In this document: positions 1 to 10,800 of the stretch, in pieces
How positions within the stretch are numbered: position 1 is the first letter of the stretch
Layout of the letters: every line of letters starts with the position of its first letter
NCBI GenBank assembly: GCA_945903545.1
Contig: CAMDOO010000014.1
Location: forward strand, 1-49,009
From: Opitutus sp. GAS368
GTDB lineage: Bacteria > Verrucomicrobiota > Verrucomicrobiia > Opitutales > Opitutaceae
Direction: 5' to 3'
DNA: 49,009 bases
Program-made: the position numbers and the translations under genes
The notes under the pieces: model-generated
Seen by the model: the letters and a program-made list of their open reading frames with translations, nothing else
Database searches by the model: none
Told to the model about the DNA's origin: nothing

Positions 1-1688
1 CGCACCGCCGCCTCGTACTGCACCAGTGCCTCGGCCAGCCGCCCGGTCATGGAGTAAAGCGCGTTCGCCAGGGTGCTCCTCGCCTCCACATCCTCGGGGG
101 CCAGCCGCACGGCGGCGGTGAAATGCTCGATGGCCTCCGCTTCTCGCCCGGGCAGGCCAGCCAAGGCCAGCCCGAGGTTGGCGTGGGCATAGACATGGTT
201 CGGGTTGAGCCGGAGCGCGGCCTCCGCGTGCTGGATGGCCTCTTCCAGTCTGCCGGGCTGATTGATCAGGACCCCGGCGAGGTTGCTCTGCGCATCGGCA
301 TGGTCCGGGCGAAGCCGCACCGTCGCGGCAAACTGCTCCACGGTGTCCGCCTCGCGACCCGGGGTCTTCGAGTAAAGCAGTGCGAGACTGTAGTGCGCCC
401 GCCAGTTGCCCATTTGCTTCGTGAGATTGTCCTCCCAGATTCCCTGCTCCGTCGCGTAGTCCGTATTCCGGCGCACGGTCAGGGCCAGCAGGAGTACCGC
501 CACTGCGCCGCCAACCACCAGCGTTCGTCGGCCGGCCATCCGGTGCAGTGCGAGCACCAGACCCACCAAGACTGCGGCGAGCGGCAGGTATAGCCGGCTC
601 TCCGCCATGGGTTGGAATGTCACCGGCACCACCGTCGAGGTCGGAGCCAGGATAAGTAGAAAGGTGCAGCCCAGGAATCCGGCCGGGGGCGAGCGGCGCC
701 AAGCATAGGCAATGACCCCGAGCAACACACCCACGGCCAGCATCCAGGGCAACGCGGCGCCCAGCCCACCCAGATAGACCCCAGGGCCATAATCGAAAAC
801 CAGCGGATGCGGCCAGACCGCCAGACCCAGATAGCGCACCACCACCTTGAATTCCGTCAGCGCGTAGATCCACGGGGTGATGTCCGCGGTCGCCCCAATG
901 CCGCGCGCCGCATGCGACCGGCTCAGCATGAAGGCCGCGAGCAACAGCCAAGTGGAAGCCAGTCCAAGGTAAACGGCGCGATGGCGCCGCCACGCCTCCC
1001 GGAATGAACCACTGACAAAAACCCGGTCGTAGAGGGCGATCAGCACCGGGGCTGTGGCCATTGGTTCCTTGATGGCCATGCCCGTGGCACAGGAGGCCAC
1101 TGCAACCCAACGCCAGCCCACCTTGGCCCCGGGGGTCGTCCCCCGGATAAAGGCGTAAAGCGTGAAGAGATAGCACAGACCCATCATGGCCTCGGCCCGT
1201 TGGGAAATATAGGTCACCGAGGCCGTCTGCAGGGGATGCAGGGTCCACCAGAGCGCCGCCACCAGCGCCAAGGTCCAAGCCGCGTCCTGCGTGGCTGGAG
1301 CCAGGCGCGGCGAGACGAGGGTCCGCCGCACAACCCCGAACAGCGTCAGGCCGGCCAGCAGGTGCACCAGCAGGTTCGCCGCGTGATACCCGAAGACCGA
1401 TTCGCCCCCGAGGGCGTGATTGATCGCAAAACTGAGATTGAGCAGGGGCCGGCCCGCGGTCGTCATGCCCTCCGGCGGCCACAAAACCGCCCCGAGATTG
1501 GCGAGGTTCCAAACTGAAGGGTTTTTCAGGACCGCCCCGTCATCGTCCATCAGGAACGGAACCCCGAAGCTGTTGGCGTAGGCCGCCAGCAACGCCACCC
1601 CCAGGGCAACCGCCGGCCAAGCCACCGATTTATTCTCCGGGGGCTTCGGCGCAGCAGGATGCTCCTTGCGACGGGTGCGGTCTGACAT
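1..1688 (-). CDS. TMTC-like multi-pass membrane protein with C-terminal TPRs (partial)
   Basis: Open reading frame from an ATG at 1688 running off the left edge; 562 residues are visible and the C-terminus is missing. After a charged N-terminus come roughly ten hydrophobic segments, with an acidic FLMDDDGAV motif near residue 45 in the first external loop and a GRPLLNLSF motif shortly after, as in GT-C fold membrane glycosyltransferases of the TMTC/PMT type. From about residue 436 four TPR-like units follow, for example the one around AIQHAEAALRLNPNH. Known TMTC-type proteins transfer mannose to proteins; that role here is inference. The preceding gene on the same strand is the TonB receptor, which has its own strong terminator, so this gene is probably transcribed separately from the 1689-1805 gap. 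Confidence 0.75.
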   Translation of the reverse strand, partial: MSDRTRRKEHPAAPKPPENKSVAWPAVALGVALLAAYANSFGVPFLMDDDGAVLKNPSVWNLANLGAVLWPPEGMTTAGRPLLNLSFAINHALGGESVFGYHAANLLVHLLAGLTLFGVVRRTLVSPRLAPATQDAAWTLALVAALWWTLHPLQTASVTYISQRAEAMMGLCYLFTLYAFIRGTTPGAKVGWRWVAVASCATGMAIKEPMATAPVLIALYDRVFVSGSFREAWRRHRAVYLGLASTWLLLAAFMLSRSHAARGIGATADITPWIYALTEFKVVVRYLGLAVWPHPLVFDYGPGVYLGGLGAALPWMLAVGVLLGVIAYAWRRSPPAGFLGCTFLLILAPTSTVVPVTFQPMAESRLYLPLAAVLVGLVLALHRMAGRRTLVVGGAVAVLLLALTVRRNTDYATEQGIWEDNLTKQMGNWRAHYSLALLYSKTPGREADTVEQFAATVRLRPDHADAQSNLAGVLINQPGRLEEAIQHAEAALRLNPNHVYAHANLGLALAGLPGREAEAIEHFTAAVRLAPEDVEARSTLANALYSMTGRLAEALVQYEAAV

Positions 1689-1805
1689 TGCGGCCGATCC
1701 TGCATGGCAAACCGGCGGAGGCAAAACTCTATCGCGGCGCACATTTTCCCAAGGATTCCCACGGGATCATTCGGCGCCTCCGTGCCGACAGCCCTTAACC
1801 CGGGC

Positions 1806-1842
1806 AAAAAAACGCCCGGTGTGCCGAAGCACACCGGGCGTT
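1806..1842 (-). terminator. Rho-independent terminator of the TonB receptor gene
   Basis: A perfect 13-bp stem (1811-1823 with 1830-1842), loop CCGAAG, is followed on the minus strand by seven T residues (the A-run at 1806-1812). It lies 25 bp beyond the receptor stop codon. Confidence 0.9.
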
Positions 1843-1867
1843 GCTGAATTCTATTCGCTTCTTGAGC

Positions 1868-4800
1868 TTAGCGAGCGTTGCGCCCGCCGCTGCCGAACGA
1901 ATAAGTCGCGGTCAAACGGAAGTTCATCGGCTCATTGATTTCCGTCGGGTTGCCGGACTCGAGGAGGACCCGATCCGGCTTGGTCAAATCACCCTGAGGC
2001 TGGCGGCTCACCGAACCGTAACGGAGGGTGGGCACGGCGATGTTGTTTACCCGCAGAGCCAACGCCAGGGTCTTGGAATCCTTCAGGCGGAAGGTGTAGG
2101 CGAAGTTGGCTTGGGTCCGGACTGCACCCGACTTCCAGATGATGTCGGTATTGTTCACGCTCGGATCGTCGATCGCAACCTGGCCGAGGACCGGGTCGGT
2201 GACGATGATCGTTTGACCGCCATAGTTACCGAAGTTGGTCGGTCCCTGCCACTGGACACCAGCACCAATCCGTAGCCCCTTGGCGAGGCCCGATTGGACT
2301 TGGTAGTCGGCATAGAAGTTTGCCGACGGGGTGTTCCGGGTACGCGTCGCATTGGTCGCGAGCTGGTCGTTCTGGATCCAGAGGTTGTTGTAGGCATTGA
2401 CGGCATTGGTGCTGTCCAAGCCGAGCGACTTGCCCGGCATTGGCGTGAGGACCGCGAGACCGGCGGCGCCCACGACCGTGCGACCGTTGCTGACCGGCTT
2501 CTGGGTGGTGTCCAGGCTGGCACCGGCGTCCTCAAGCAACGCGCGGAACTCTGCCACCCGATCGGGATTCGCCATGTACTCCTTGGTGAGGGGGTAGAAG
2601 GTCGAGTTGTCGGTCGCGCGACTGCTCGCGCCACCATTCACCGTTAGACGGAGACCCGAGAGAACCTGAGCGCTCAACTCCCATTCATAGCCATAGTTGC
2701 TCGAGGTGTTGTAGTCGCCGTTGCCGTTCAGCGGGATGATCCCGAGCTGGTTGATGGCGGTACCGGCACCGGCGGCCGTGTTGATGTCATCCCAGCGGTT
2801 TGCGTTGATTAGACCGTTGATGTTCGTGATCACGCCGTTGGTGGCCGGGGAGTTGTATCGGGTGGTATCGTAGTAGTTATACTTTCCCGAGAGCTTGCCG
2901 TTCAGGAAGCTGAACCGGGCGCCGAAGTCGGTGCCTTTGGCCAACATGTCCTTGGAGGGACGACCAACCAGGTCCACCGGAGGAGTGCTGGTTGAAGCGC
3001 TCGACAGGGTAACGGGCAGGATCTGATCGCTCTTGTTGATGAACGGAGCGAACCAATTGGTGACATTATAGGTCACGCCGTAGGTCTTGGTGCTGCCGTA
3101 GCTGCGGAGATCCGGAACACCCCAGTCATCACGGAACTGGTCGTTCACGTAGCGGGGATCCATGACTGTGAAAGTACCGTTCAACTGGCCGCCATTCACG
3201 CCATCCACGCCACCGGTGGTGATGGTCGTCATGGGACGAGTAGACGCCAAGCGCGGTGATCCGACCTTGTTCCCGTTTGCATCACGCGGGGTGTAGGTCA
3301 GTTTGTAGTAGTCGGTCATGCTGCCGGCGAACTTCGGCTTCCAGAAGCGAGTGATACCGTCCCAGCGGGTATTACCGCCGTTGGGCAGCACTCCCGAATA
3401 ACCGAGCGGGCGCTGAATCGCATCAATGGTGGGTTGGAAAGCCGGCAACATAATCTGCCGGGTCATCGTCTTGTTCAGGTCCCGGCGGTAGCCACCGAGG
3501 AAAACGACTTTACCGTCGAGCCAGCGGGCCGTGGACTGGAGGGCCAACTGCTGGGAGAGGAAGTCCTGGATGACCGCGGGAGCCGAGCCGAAGGAATGGA
3601 GCGCCCATTGGGTCTGGACGGTGGAACGCGTGACCGTGGGGGTGAAGGCATTGGCATCGCCTTCGGTGCCGGTGCCGTTCCACTGCGAATTGATCAGCGT
3701 GAAGTCCGTCAGCGTGCGGGGCTCGCGGTAGCCCTTATCATTGGACTGACGGATCATCATGCGGACCGAGCTACTCGTCACCCAAGAGCGTGGATCCTTG
3801 ACCTGATTCTGCAGGGCAGGATCATTCGGAGCGCTTCTGATGGCGAGCCCGTAGAGACCGTAATCGTAGCGACGGGTATTGGCATTACCGTTGAGATTGA
3901 AGACGTAGTTACCCCATTTACCGGTATCCAAGGTATACTGGACATTGGCGCGGAGGCCCTTGTCGGTCGAGATGGAGTGCTGGATGCCAGTGCCGTCACC
4001 GGCGGAGGCCGAGAACATCGCGAGGAAATTCGGATTCGGGGTGCCGTCGGGAAGGAGCTGGTTGATATCGAGTTGAAGCCCGTTCACCTGACGATCCATC
4101 AAACGTCCGTCGACTTGGTTGCGGTTCCAATCACCCTGCAAGCCGAGGGCAAGATTGTTGCCGATACGGTGAGAAAAGCTGAATTGAAAATCGCGCGAGC
4201 GACTTTCCTGGGCTGGGCCCTCCCAGTTCATGTTCTCCCGGATCCCCATGGTATAAAACTTCGAATTGGCGGCTGCCCGCTGGTACATATCCAAGGGCAA
4301 TCCGGTGAGATTCAACCAGGTCCGGTTGGCAACGCCGAAATTCACATCTTGATTGCCGGCGACTCCGAAGCTGGTGGTGGTTTGGGGCCGCGTGCCCTGC
4401 ACGAAGAACTGGCCGTTGGGCGCCGTCGTGCTCCAGAGCGGGGTGCGGCTGGTGGCATTGGCACGGCGGGTGATCAGCATGCCGCGCATGTTCATGATCA
4501 TGTTGGTCGAGTAGTCCAAATAGTAGGCATTGGCGTTACCGTTGTAACGAGCGACGCCGTTGGGCTCACCGCCGAAGGCCACCGGGGTCGCGGTGCCCAG
4601 GATGGAACCATACGCCTTGCTGAGGCTCGCTGAGTTGTTATTCACCGTGTTGGGCATCATCGTGCTGTCGATGAGACCGCGGCCAACGGTTCTGCCGTCC
4701 CATCCCGAGATGTTTTCATTCATCGTGGTCGGGTTGTGCTGCTGGGATTTGTCGTACGAGAGCTCGACCGACAGGTCGGTGTTGTTGGAGATCCGGAAGG

Positions 4801-5677
4801 ACGCCGCGATTTGCAGACCGCGCTTCTGGACTTCGCGGTGATCCGTGAAGCCATGCTGATCCAAGTCCACGGCGTTGATGCGAACACCGATGCGGTCGGA
4901 AATCGGCCGGTTGTGATCGAACGTGAAGCGGCGATAATCCCAAGCGCCGATTTCGGCGGCGATGGAGGTCTGCGTCCGATCAAGTCGCGCCTTCTTGGTT
5001 TGCGTGCTCTGGACACCCGCAAGTCCGGCGGCGCTGGCTGACGCCTGAAACTGTCCGGTGGATTGGGCTCCGCCGAAGAGAATGCCGTTGGGGCCCTGGC
5101 CGAAGTCGAAGGTTTCGACCGCATAGGCGTCCTGATTGCCGGCCGCGCTATTCTGGAAGAAATTGCGCTGGGTACCCGTCGAACCACCGGAGCTGTTGGT
5201 GGAATTCGGGGTGGTCAACTGCGTGAGACCGCGTTGCTGGAACCGGCCATACTGGCCATCGGAATCGCCCAAGCCGTTGGTCGGGTTGAAGGACTGGCCG
5301 GGGGCCCAGGAGGCGGCCTCGTTGATGTCAGTGATACCAAGCGCGTCGATGAACGCGCGGTTGATCACTGAATACTGGGCGGGGACATCCTTGAGCTCCA
5401 GAACCATGCGACCACCGGTTCCGACCGTGCTGGTATTGAAGCTGTCGTCCACCGCCTCCGAGACCTCGAAGGGGTTGAGTCGCACCGTGTCAGTGGGAGC
5501 CGACGCAGCCGCGGAAGGGGCGGCGGCGGACTGGGCTTGGAGTGACACAGGGAGTGCGAGCAGGGACAGGGCTAACAGTGTGCTGCTGAGCTGAAGGGGC
5601 GAAACGCCCCGTCGGTTGGAGCAGAGCGAGGCCGACGGACGGTCTTCTCGCGAGCTGACGGTTTTCGAGGTAGTCAT
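1868..5677 (-). CDS. TonB-dependent outer-membrane receptor, Opitutaceae-type
   Basis: A 1269-residue protein. The N-terminus is long, with a hydrophobic signal segment at about 32-48 and likely cleavage near Ala48. An Ala/Ser-rich stretch and the motif NPFEVSEAVDDSF (68-80) follow, the latter in the TonB-box region of many verrucomicrobial receptors. Next comes a plug domain (KDVPAQYSVINRAFIDALG, near 97) and then a long beta-barrel of aromatic-rich strands ending ATYSF plus nine residues, rather than the usual terminal Phe. It should import a substrate across the outer membrane using TonB-ExbBD energy. No SusD-like partner or polysaccharide enzyme lies beside it, so the substrate is unknown. 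Start: first ATG, with a long AT-richer upstream gap and a downstream terminator, so it is a monocistronic unit. Confidence 0.9.
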   Translation of the reverse strand: MTTSKTVSSREDRPSASLCSNRRGVSPLQLSSTLLALSLLALPVSLQAQSAAAPSAAASAPTDTVRLNPFEVSEAVDDSFNTSTVGTGGRMVLELKDVPAQYSVINRAFIDALGITDINEAASWAPGQSFNPTNGLGDSDGQYGRFQQRGLTQLTTPNSTNSSGGSTGTQRNFFQNSAAGNQDAYAVETFDFGQGPNGILFGGAQSTGQFQASASAAGLAGVQSTQTKKARLDRTQTSIAAEIGAWDYRRFTFDHNRPISDRIGVRINAVDLDQHGFTDHREVQKRGLQIAASFRISNNTDLSVELSYDKSQQHNPTTMNENISGWDGRTVGRGLIDSTMMPNTVNNNSASLSKAYGSILGTATPVAFGGEPNGVARYNGNANAYYLDYSTNMIMNMRGMLITRRANATSRTPLWSTTAPNGQFFVQGTRPQTTTSFGVAGNQDVNFGVANRTWLNLTGLPLDMYQRAAANSKFYTMGIRENMNWEGPAQESRSRDFQFSFSHRIGNNLALGLQGDWNRNQVDGRLMDRQVNGLQLDINQLLPDGTPNPNFLAMFSASAGDGTGIQHSISTDKGLRANVQYTLDTGKWGNYVFNLNGNANTRRYDYGLYGLAIRSAPNDPALQNQVKDPRSWVTSSSVRMMIRQSNDKGYREPRTLTDFTLINSQWNGTGTEGDANAFTPTVTRSTVQTQWALHSFGSAPAVIQDFLSQQLALQSTARWLDGKVVFLGGYRRDLNKTMTRQIMLPAFQPTIDAIQRPLGYSGVLPNGGNTRWDGITRFWKPKFAGSMTDYYKLTYTPRDANGNKVGSPRLASTRPMTTITTGGVDGVNGGQLNGTFTVMDPRYVNDQFRDDWGVPDLRSYGSTKTYGVTYNVTNWFAPFINKSDQILPVTLSSASTSTPPVDLVGRPSKDMLAKGTDFGARFSFLNGKLSGKYNYYDTTRYNSPATNGVITNINGLINANRWDDINTAAGAGTAINQLGIIPLNGNGDYNTSSNYGYEWELSAQVLSGLRLTVNGGASSRATDNSTFYPLTKEYMANPDRVAEFRALLEDAGASLDTTQKPVSNGRTVVGAAGLAVLTPMPGKSLGLDSTNAVNAYNNLWIQNDQLATNATRTRNTPSANFYADYQVQSGLAKGLRIGAGVQWQGPTNFGNYGGQTIIVTDPVLGQVAIDDPSVNNTDIIWKSGAVRTQANFAYTFRLKDSKTLALALRVNNIAVPTLRYGSVSRQPQGDLTKPDRVLLESGNPTEINEPMNFRLTATYSFGSGGRNAR

Positions 5678-6279
5678 TTTACGGTAGGACTAGGGTTGGG
5701 GAATAACGCTAACAAAGGCCCGATGGCCTTGAAATATGGATGTAGAAGACGCCTCTCGGGGGACCGAGCGGCATGAAAAGACACTAACTGGGATAAAGCC
5801 GGGGACGGCAGATGAGGGGGGATAACGCCATCACATTACCAATTACCCCGAACGGTTGATAGCAGCTTAGGCAGCAATTTTGGTATTAGCGCGTCGGTTT
5901 TCTATAATTGAATAGCTTAACACGACTCCGCTGAATTCAGCGTTATGGCACCAATGTACAAATGTAAGGCATGATAATGCAAATTACCTGCGGGCTGATC
6001 TTTCCGATCTCTGCCCACTGGCGCCGGAAACAGTCCCAGACCATCAAGACGGTCTCAGGGCCCCCTGCGCAGAACAATTGCTGCAAATAGGATAAAATCC
6101 CGGACGCGCCCGGCTCCGGCAACAGCCCAACCGATCAAAGCCAAGTCTGTGACCGGCCTGCGACTTTGGCTACCCGTGCCACCACGCCTTCACGCTGATT
6201 GATATAGACCAGTCGGCCCGGTTGTTTGCAACCGGGCCGGCTCGCTGAAGTGCAGGCCTCAGGCTCGTTTCCAGCCTCC
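5678..6279. other. Intergenic gap upstream of the TonB gene and downstream of gltD
   Basis: No coding region is supported in these 602 bases. The part at 5860-5990 is clearly more AT-rich than the surroundings and should hold the minus-strand promoter of the receptor gene, but I cannot place -35 and -10 boxes with confidence. A perfect 14-bp palindrome, CGCTGAATTCAGCG, lies at 5929-5942 and could be an operator. The gltD-proximal end holds a strong hairpin (separate entry). Confidence 0.6.
6214..6239 (-). terminator. Hairpin downstream of gltD, probable transcript end
   Basis: Perfect 11-bp GC-rich stem (6214-6224 with 6229-6239, loop TTTG), 40 bp after the gltD stop. No U-run follows on the minus strand, so it may protect a 3' end rather than terminate by itself. 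Confidence 0.5.
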
Positions 6280-7761
6280 TCAGGGGAGATCGGTGACACC
6301 CATGAGGTACTTGTCACACTCCCGGGCGGCACCGCGACCTTCGTTGATCGCCCAGACCACCAAGCTCTGACCGCGCCGGCAGTCGCCGGCAGCGAAGACG
6401 CCCTTGAGGCTCGTGGTGTACTTTTCGTGCTCGGCCTTGATGTTGCTCCGCGGGTCGGTCTCGAGCTTGAGCTCCTTGAGCAGCGCTTGCTCGGGCCCAA
6501 GGAAACCCAGGGCGAGCAGCACCAGCTGCGCGGGGCGGGTCTTCTCGGTACCGGGCTGCTCCTTCGGGATGAACTGACCCTTCTCGTTCTTCTCCCACTT
6601 GATCTCGACGGTCACGATCTCCTTCAGCTGACCGGCGGAGTCGCCGATGAACTTCTTCACGGTGGTGAGATAGACCCGCGGATCAGCGCCGAACCGGGCG
6701 GCCGCCTCCTCCTGACCGTAGTCCATCTTGTAGGTCTTGGGCCACTCCGGCCAGGGGTTGTCAGCCGTGCGCTCCAGCGGCGGCTTCGGTAGGATCTCGA
6801 TCTGGACGACACTCTTGCAGCCGTGGCGCATCGAGGTGCCGACGCAGTCGGTGCCGGTATCGCCGCCACCAAGGACGACGACATCCTTGTCCTTCGCGTT
6901 GATCGGGCTCGCGCCGTTGTTGCCGAGGACCGCCTTGGTGTTCGCGGTCAGGAACTCCATCGCGAAGTGCACGCCCTTGAGGTTGCGGCCCTCGATGGGT
7001 AGGTCGCGCGGCTGGGTGGCACCGGTGCAGATGACCGTCGCGTCGTATTCCTTCAGGAAGATCTGGGGCTCGACGTTGTCGCCCACGTTGGCGTTGCAGA
7101 TGAACTTGATGCCCTCCTGCTCCATGAGCTTGATGCGGCGCAGGACGACCTCCTGCTTGTCGAGCTTCATGTTCGGGATGCCGTACATCAGCAGGCCGCC
7201 CGGACGGTCGGCGCGCTCGAAGACCGTCACGCTGTGGCCGGCCTTGTTCAGCTGGGCGGCGGCGGAAAGTCCGGCCGGGCCGGAACCGATCACGGCCACC
7301 TTCTTGCCGGTTCGGACCTTGGGGGCCTCGGGGATCACCCAGCCCTCGTCCCAGCCGCGGTCGATGATCGAGGCTTCGATGTTCTTGATCGTCACCGCCG
7401 GCGCGTTGATGCCGAGCACGCACGAGCCCTCGCAGGGCGCCGGGCAGACCCGTCCGGTGAACTCCGGGAAGTTGTTGGTCTTGTGCAGGCGGTCGAGCGC
7501 CTCGTGCCAAAGACCCCGGTAGACGAGGTCGTTGAACTCCGGGATCAGGTTGTTGATCGGGCAGCCGGAGGCCATTCCGCTGATGAGCTTGCCCGTGTGG
7601 CAGAAGGGCACGCCGCAGTCCATGCAGCGCGCACCCTGCGTGCGCAGCTTCTTCTCATCCATGTGATGATGGAATTCCTTCCAGTCCTTGACGCGCTCGA
7701 CAGGCGCGCGGTCGACGGGAAGCTCGCGCAGGTACTCGATGAAGCCGGTGGGTTTGCCCAT
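6280..7761 (-). CDS. gltD: Glutamate synthase small subunit
   Basis: A 493-residue protein, normal family length. GltD takes electrons from NADPH and passes them through FAD and iron-sulfur clusters to GltB for glutamate synthesis from glutamine and 2-oxoglutarate. The N-terminal ferredoxin-like domain shows the cysteine pattern [10 protein letters not shown] (Cys46, 49, 54), GCPINN (Cys67) and CPAPCEGSC (Cys106, 110, 114). The FAD-binding GSGPAG is at 159-164, and a second dinucleotide motif, [11 protein letters not shown], lies about residue 300. Start: the ATG of [11 protein letters not shown]; the frame stays open further upstream, but that extension is antisense-like and unsupported. It lies 65 bp downstream of gltB on the same strand and is presumably co-transcribed with it. 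Confidence 0.95.
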   Translation of the reverse strand: MGKPTGFIEYLRELPVDRAPVERVKDWKEFHHHMDEKKLRTQGARCMDCGVPFCHTGKLISGMASGCPINNLIPEFNDLVYRGLWHEALDRLHKTNNFPEFTGRVCPAPCEGSCVLGINAPAVTIKNIEASIIDRGWDEGWVIPEAPKVRTGKKVAVIGSGPAGLSAAAQLNKAGHSVTVFERADRPGGLLMYGIPNMKLDKQEVVLRRIKLMEQEGIKFICNANVGDNVEPQIFLKEYDATVICTGATQPRDLPIEGRNLKGVHFAMEFLTANTKAVLGNNGASPINAKDKDVVVLGGGDTGTDCVGTSMRHGCKSVVQIEILPKPPLERTADNPWPEWPKTYKMDYGQEEAAARFGADPRVYLTTVKKFIGDSAGQLKEIVTVEIKWEKNEKGQFIPKEQPGTEKTRPAQLVLLALGFLGPEQALLKELKLETDPRSNIKAEHEKYTTSLKGVFAAGDCRRGQSLVVWAINEGRGAARECDKYLMGVTDLP

Positions 7762-7826
7762 GGTGGTTAAGGATCTGAGATCTGAAATTTGAAATTTGAA
7801 ATGCGGCGGGCTGTCGCGCCCGTCGC
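7762..7826 (-). other. gltB-gltD intercistronic leader with AT-rich repeat
   Basis: Contains a repeated AAATTTC unit and the near-palindrome GATCTCAGATC, read on the minus strand just before gltD. It is far more AT-rich than either gene. A related string containing TTTCAGATCTTAAATC precedes atpH (33213-33229). No clear ribosome binding site is visible. Confidence 0.45.
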
Positions 7827-10800
7827 TTAGTTGCCGCCGACGCGCGAGAGGTCGCGGGAGTTTTCCTCGAAGGCGGCCATGACGGCCTCCTCGCCGGTCA
7901 GGCCCTGAAGCTGCACGCGCTCGATGCATTCCTGCATCCGCTTGTAGTCCTTCGGCATCACCTTCACGAACTTCGGAAGGAGGGCGGCCCAATTGGCCAG
8001 GACATGCTTGGCCCGCGCGCTCTTGGTGTACTTGAGGTGGTTCTCGATCAGGGCGCGGACCTCGGCGATTTCCTTGGGGGTCTCAATTTTCTCGAGGCCG
8101 ACCATGGCAAGATTGACGTCCTTCTTGAAGACGCCGGCCTCGTCGAGCACGTAGGCGACGCCGCCCGACATGCCGGCCGCAAAATTGCGCCCGGTGGTGC
8201 CGAGGACGACCACGCGGCCGCCTGTCATGTACTCCAGGGCATGGTCACCCACGCCCTCGACGACGGCGTTGACACCGGAATTGCGGACGCCGAAGCGCTC
8301 GCCGGCCCGGCCGTTGAGGTAGACCTCACCCGCGGTGGCGCCGTAGAAGGCGACGTTGCCGACGATGATGTTGTCCTCGGGTTTGAAGGAGGCGTTGGAC
8401 GGCGGGTAGATGATGATCCGGCCGCCGGACAGGCCCTTGCCGACATAGTCGTTGGCGTCACCCTCGATGGAGAACGTCATGCCCTTCGGCATGAACGCAC
8501 CGAAGCTCTGGCCGGCGGAACCCTTGAAGTGGATCCGGATGGTGTCCTCGGGGAGGCCCTGGGCGCCGTACTTCTTGGTGACCTCGCTGCCGGTGATGGT
8601 GCCGACGACGCGGTTGACGTTGCGGATGGGCAGCTCGGCGACGACCTTCTCGCCGCGCTCGATCGCCGGGCGGCAGAGCTCGAGGAGCGTCGTGAGGTCG
8701 AGGGACTTGTCGAGGCCGTGATCCTGGGTCGTCTGGCAGAAGCGCCCGACTTCCGGCCCGACCTCGGGCTGGTAGAGGATGTTGCTGAAATCGAGGCCGC
8801 GGGCCTTCCAGTGCTCGACGGCCTTCTTCGGCTCGAGGCGCTCGGTGTGACCGATCATCTCCTCGATGGTGCGGAAACCGAGCTGGGCCATGAGCTCACG
8901 AACCTCCTGCGCGATGAACTGCATGAAGTTCACGACATGCTCGGGCTTGCCGGCGAACTTGGCGCGGAGCTGCGGGTCCTGGGTCGCGACCCCCGCGGGG
9001 CAGGTGTTGAGATGGCAGACACGCATCATGATGCAGCCGGTGGCGACGAGCGGCGCGGTGGCGAAACCAAACTCCTCGGCGCCGAGCAGGGCGGCGATGA
9101 CGACGTCTCGGCCGGTCTTGAGCTGGCCGTCCGTCTCGACCGCGATGCGGGAGCGGAGGTTGTTGAGGACGAGGGTCTGGTGGGTCTCGGCGAGTCCGAG
9201 CTCCCACGGCAGGCCGGCGTGGTAGATGGAGGTCTGCGGCGAGGAGCCGGTGCCGCCGTCATGACCGGAGATCAAAACGACGTCGGCGTGCGCCTTGGCG
9301 ACACCCGCGGCGATCGTGCCGACACCGACCTCAGCCACCAGCTTCACGCTGATGCGGGCGTGGCGGTTGCTGTTCTTGAGGTCGTGGATGAGCTCGGCGA
9401 GATCCTCAATCGAGTAGATGTCGTGGTGCGGCGGCGGGGAGATGAGGCCGACGCCCGGGGTGGTGCCGCGGGTCTTGGCGATCCAAGGATAGACCTTGGA
9501 GCCGGGCAGCTGGCCGCCCTCACCGGGCTTGGCGCCCTGGGCCATCTTGATCTGGAGTTCCTTGGCGTTGACGAGGTACTCGCTGGTGACGCCGAAGCGG
9601 CCGGCCGCGACCTGCTTGATCGCGGAGCTCTTCGAGTCGCCGTTGGGCATCGGGACAAAGCGTTCGGGATCCTCACCACCCTCACCGGTGTTCGACTTGC
9701 CGCCGATCCGGTTCATGGCGATGGCGAGCGTCTCGTGGGCTTCCTTGGAGATCGAGCCATAGGACATGGCGCCGGTCTTGAAGCGCTTCATGATCTTCTC
9801 CACCGACTCCACTTCCTCGATCGGTATGGTGTCGCCGGCCTTGAAATCGAGCAGGCCGCGAAGGGTCGCCACGTTCTTCGAGGTCTCGTTGATGATCTGT
9901 GAGTAGCTCTTGAACGTGTTGAAGTTCCCCGTGCGCACCGCCTTCTGGAGGTAGTGGATGGATTCGGGGTTGAAGAGGTGGTACTCGCCCTCCTTGCGCC
10001 ACTGGAACTGGCCGCCGGTGGGGAGCACGATGCCGTCGACCTCGCGGTCGGGGAACGCGGCCCGGTGCCGGGCGAGGACTTCCTGCGCGATGACATCGAG
10101 GCCGATGCCGCCCACGCGGGAAGGCGTCCAGGTGAAGTAATGATCGACGATGTCCTGGCGAAGCCCGACGGCCTCGAAGACCTGCGCGCCGCGATAGCTC
10201 TGGATCGCGGAGATGCCCATCTTGGACATGACCTTGACGACGCCCTTGGAGGCGGCCTTGACCATGTTTTTGCAGGCGGTCTTGTGGTCGACGTTCACGA
10301 GCAGGCCGTCCTGGATCATGCCGTCGATCGTCTCGAAGGCGAGGTACGGGTTGATCGCGCTGCAACCGTAGCCGATGAGCAGGGCGAAGTGATGCACCTC
10401 GCGCGCCTCGCCCGTCTCGAGGACGATGGAGATGCGCGTGCGGAGACCCTCGCGAATGAGGAAATGGTGCAGGCCGGCGACGGCGAGCAGCGACGGGATC
10501 GGGGCGAAGTCCTTGGTGACGCCACGGTCGGAAAGGATGAGAACGGTGACCTCCTCGTCCTCGATCATGCGGCGGGCGATCAGGCACAGCTCCTCCATCG
10601 CCTTGGCCAGGCCCTTCTCGCCGCGGGTGGCGCGGAAGAGGGTCGGGAGTACACCCACCTTGAAGCCGGGCTGGTCGAGCCGGCGGATCTTGGCGAACTC
10701 CTCGTTGGTGAGGACGGGCCACTTCAACTCCACGCGGCGGCACGCGAGCGGGCCGGGGTTGAGCAGGTTGCCCTCGGAGCCGATGCGGGTCTCGGCGGAG

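Noticed and set aside
3434-4633. 399-codon plus-strand frame inside the TonB receptor gene
   Set aside because: No start signal or recognisable domain; antisense to a well-supported barrel protein.
7762-7992. Upstream extension of gltD into gltB
   Set aside because: The frame is open, but the residues are unlike GltD and the conserved start is MGKPTGF.
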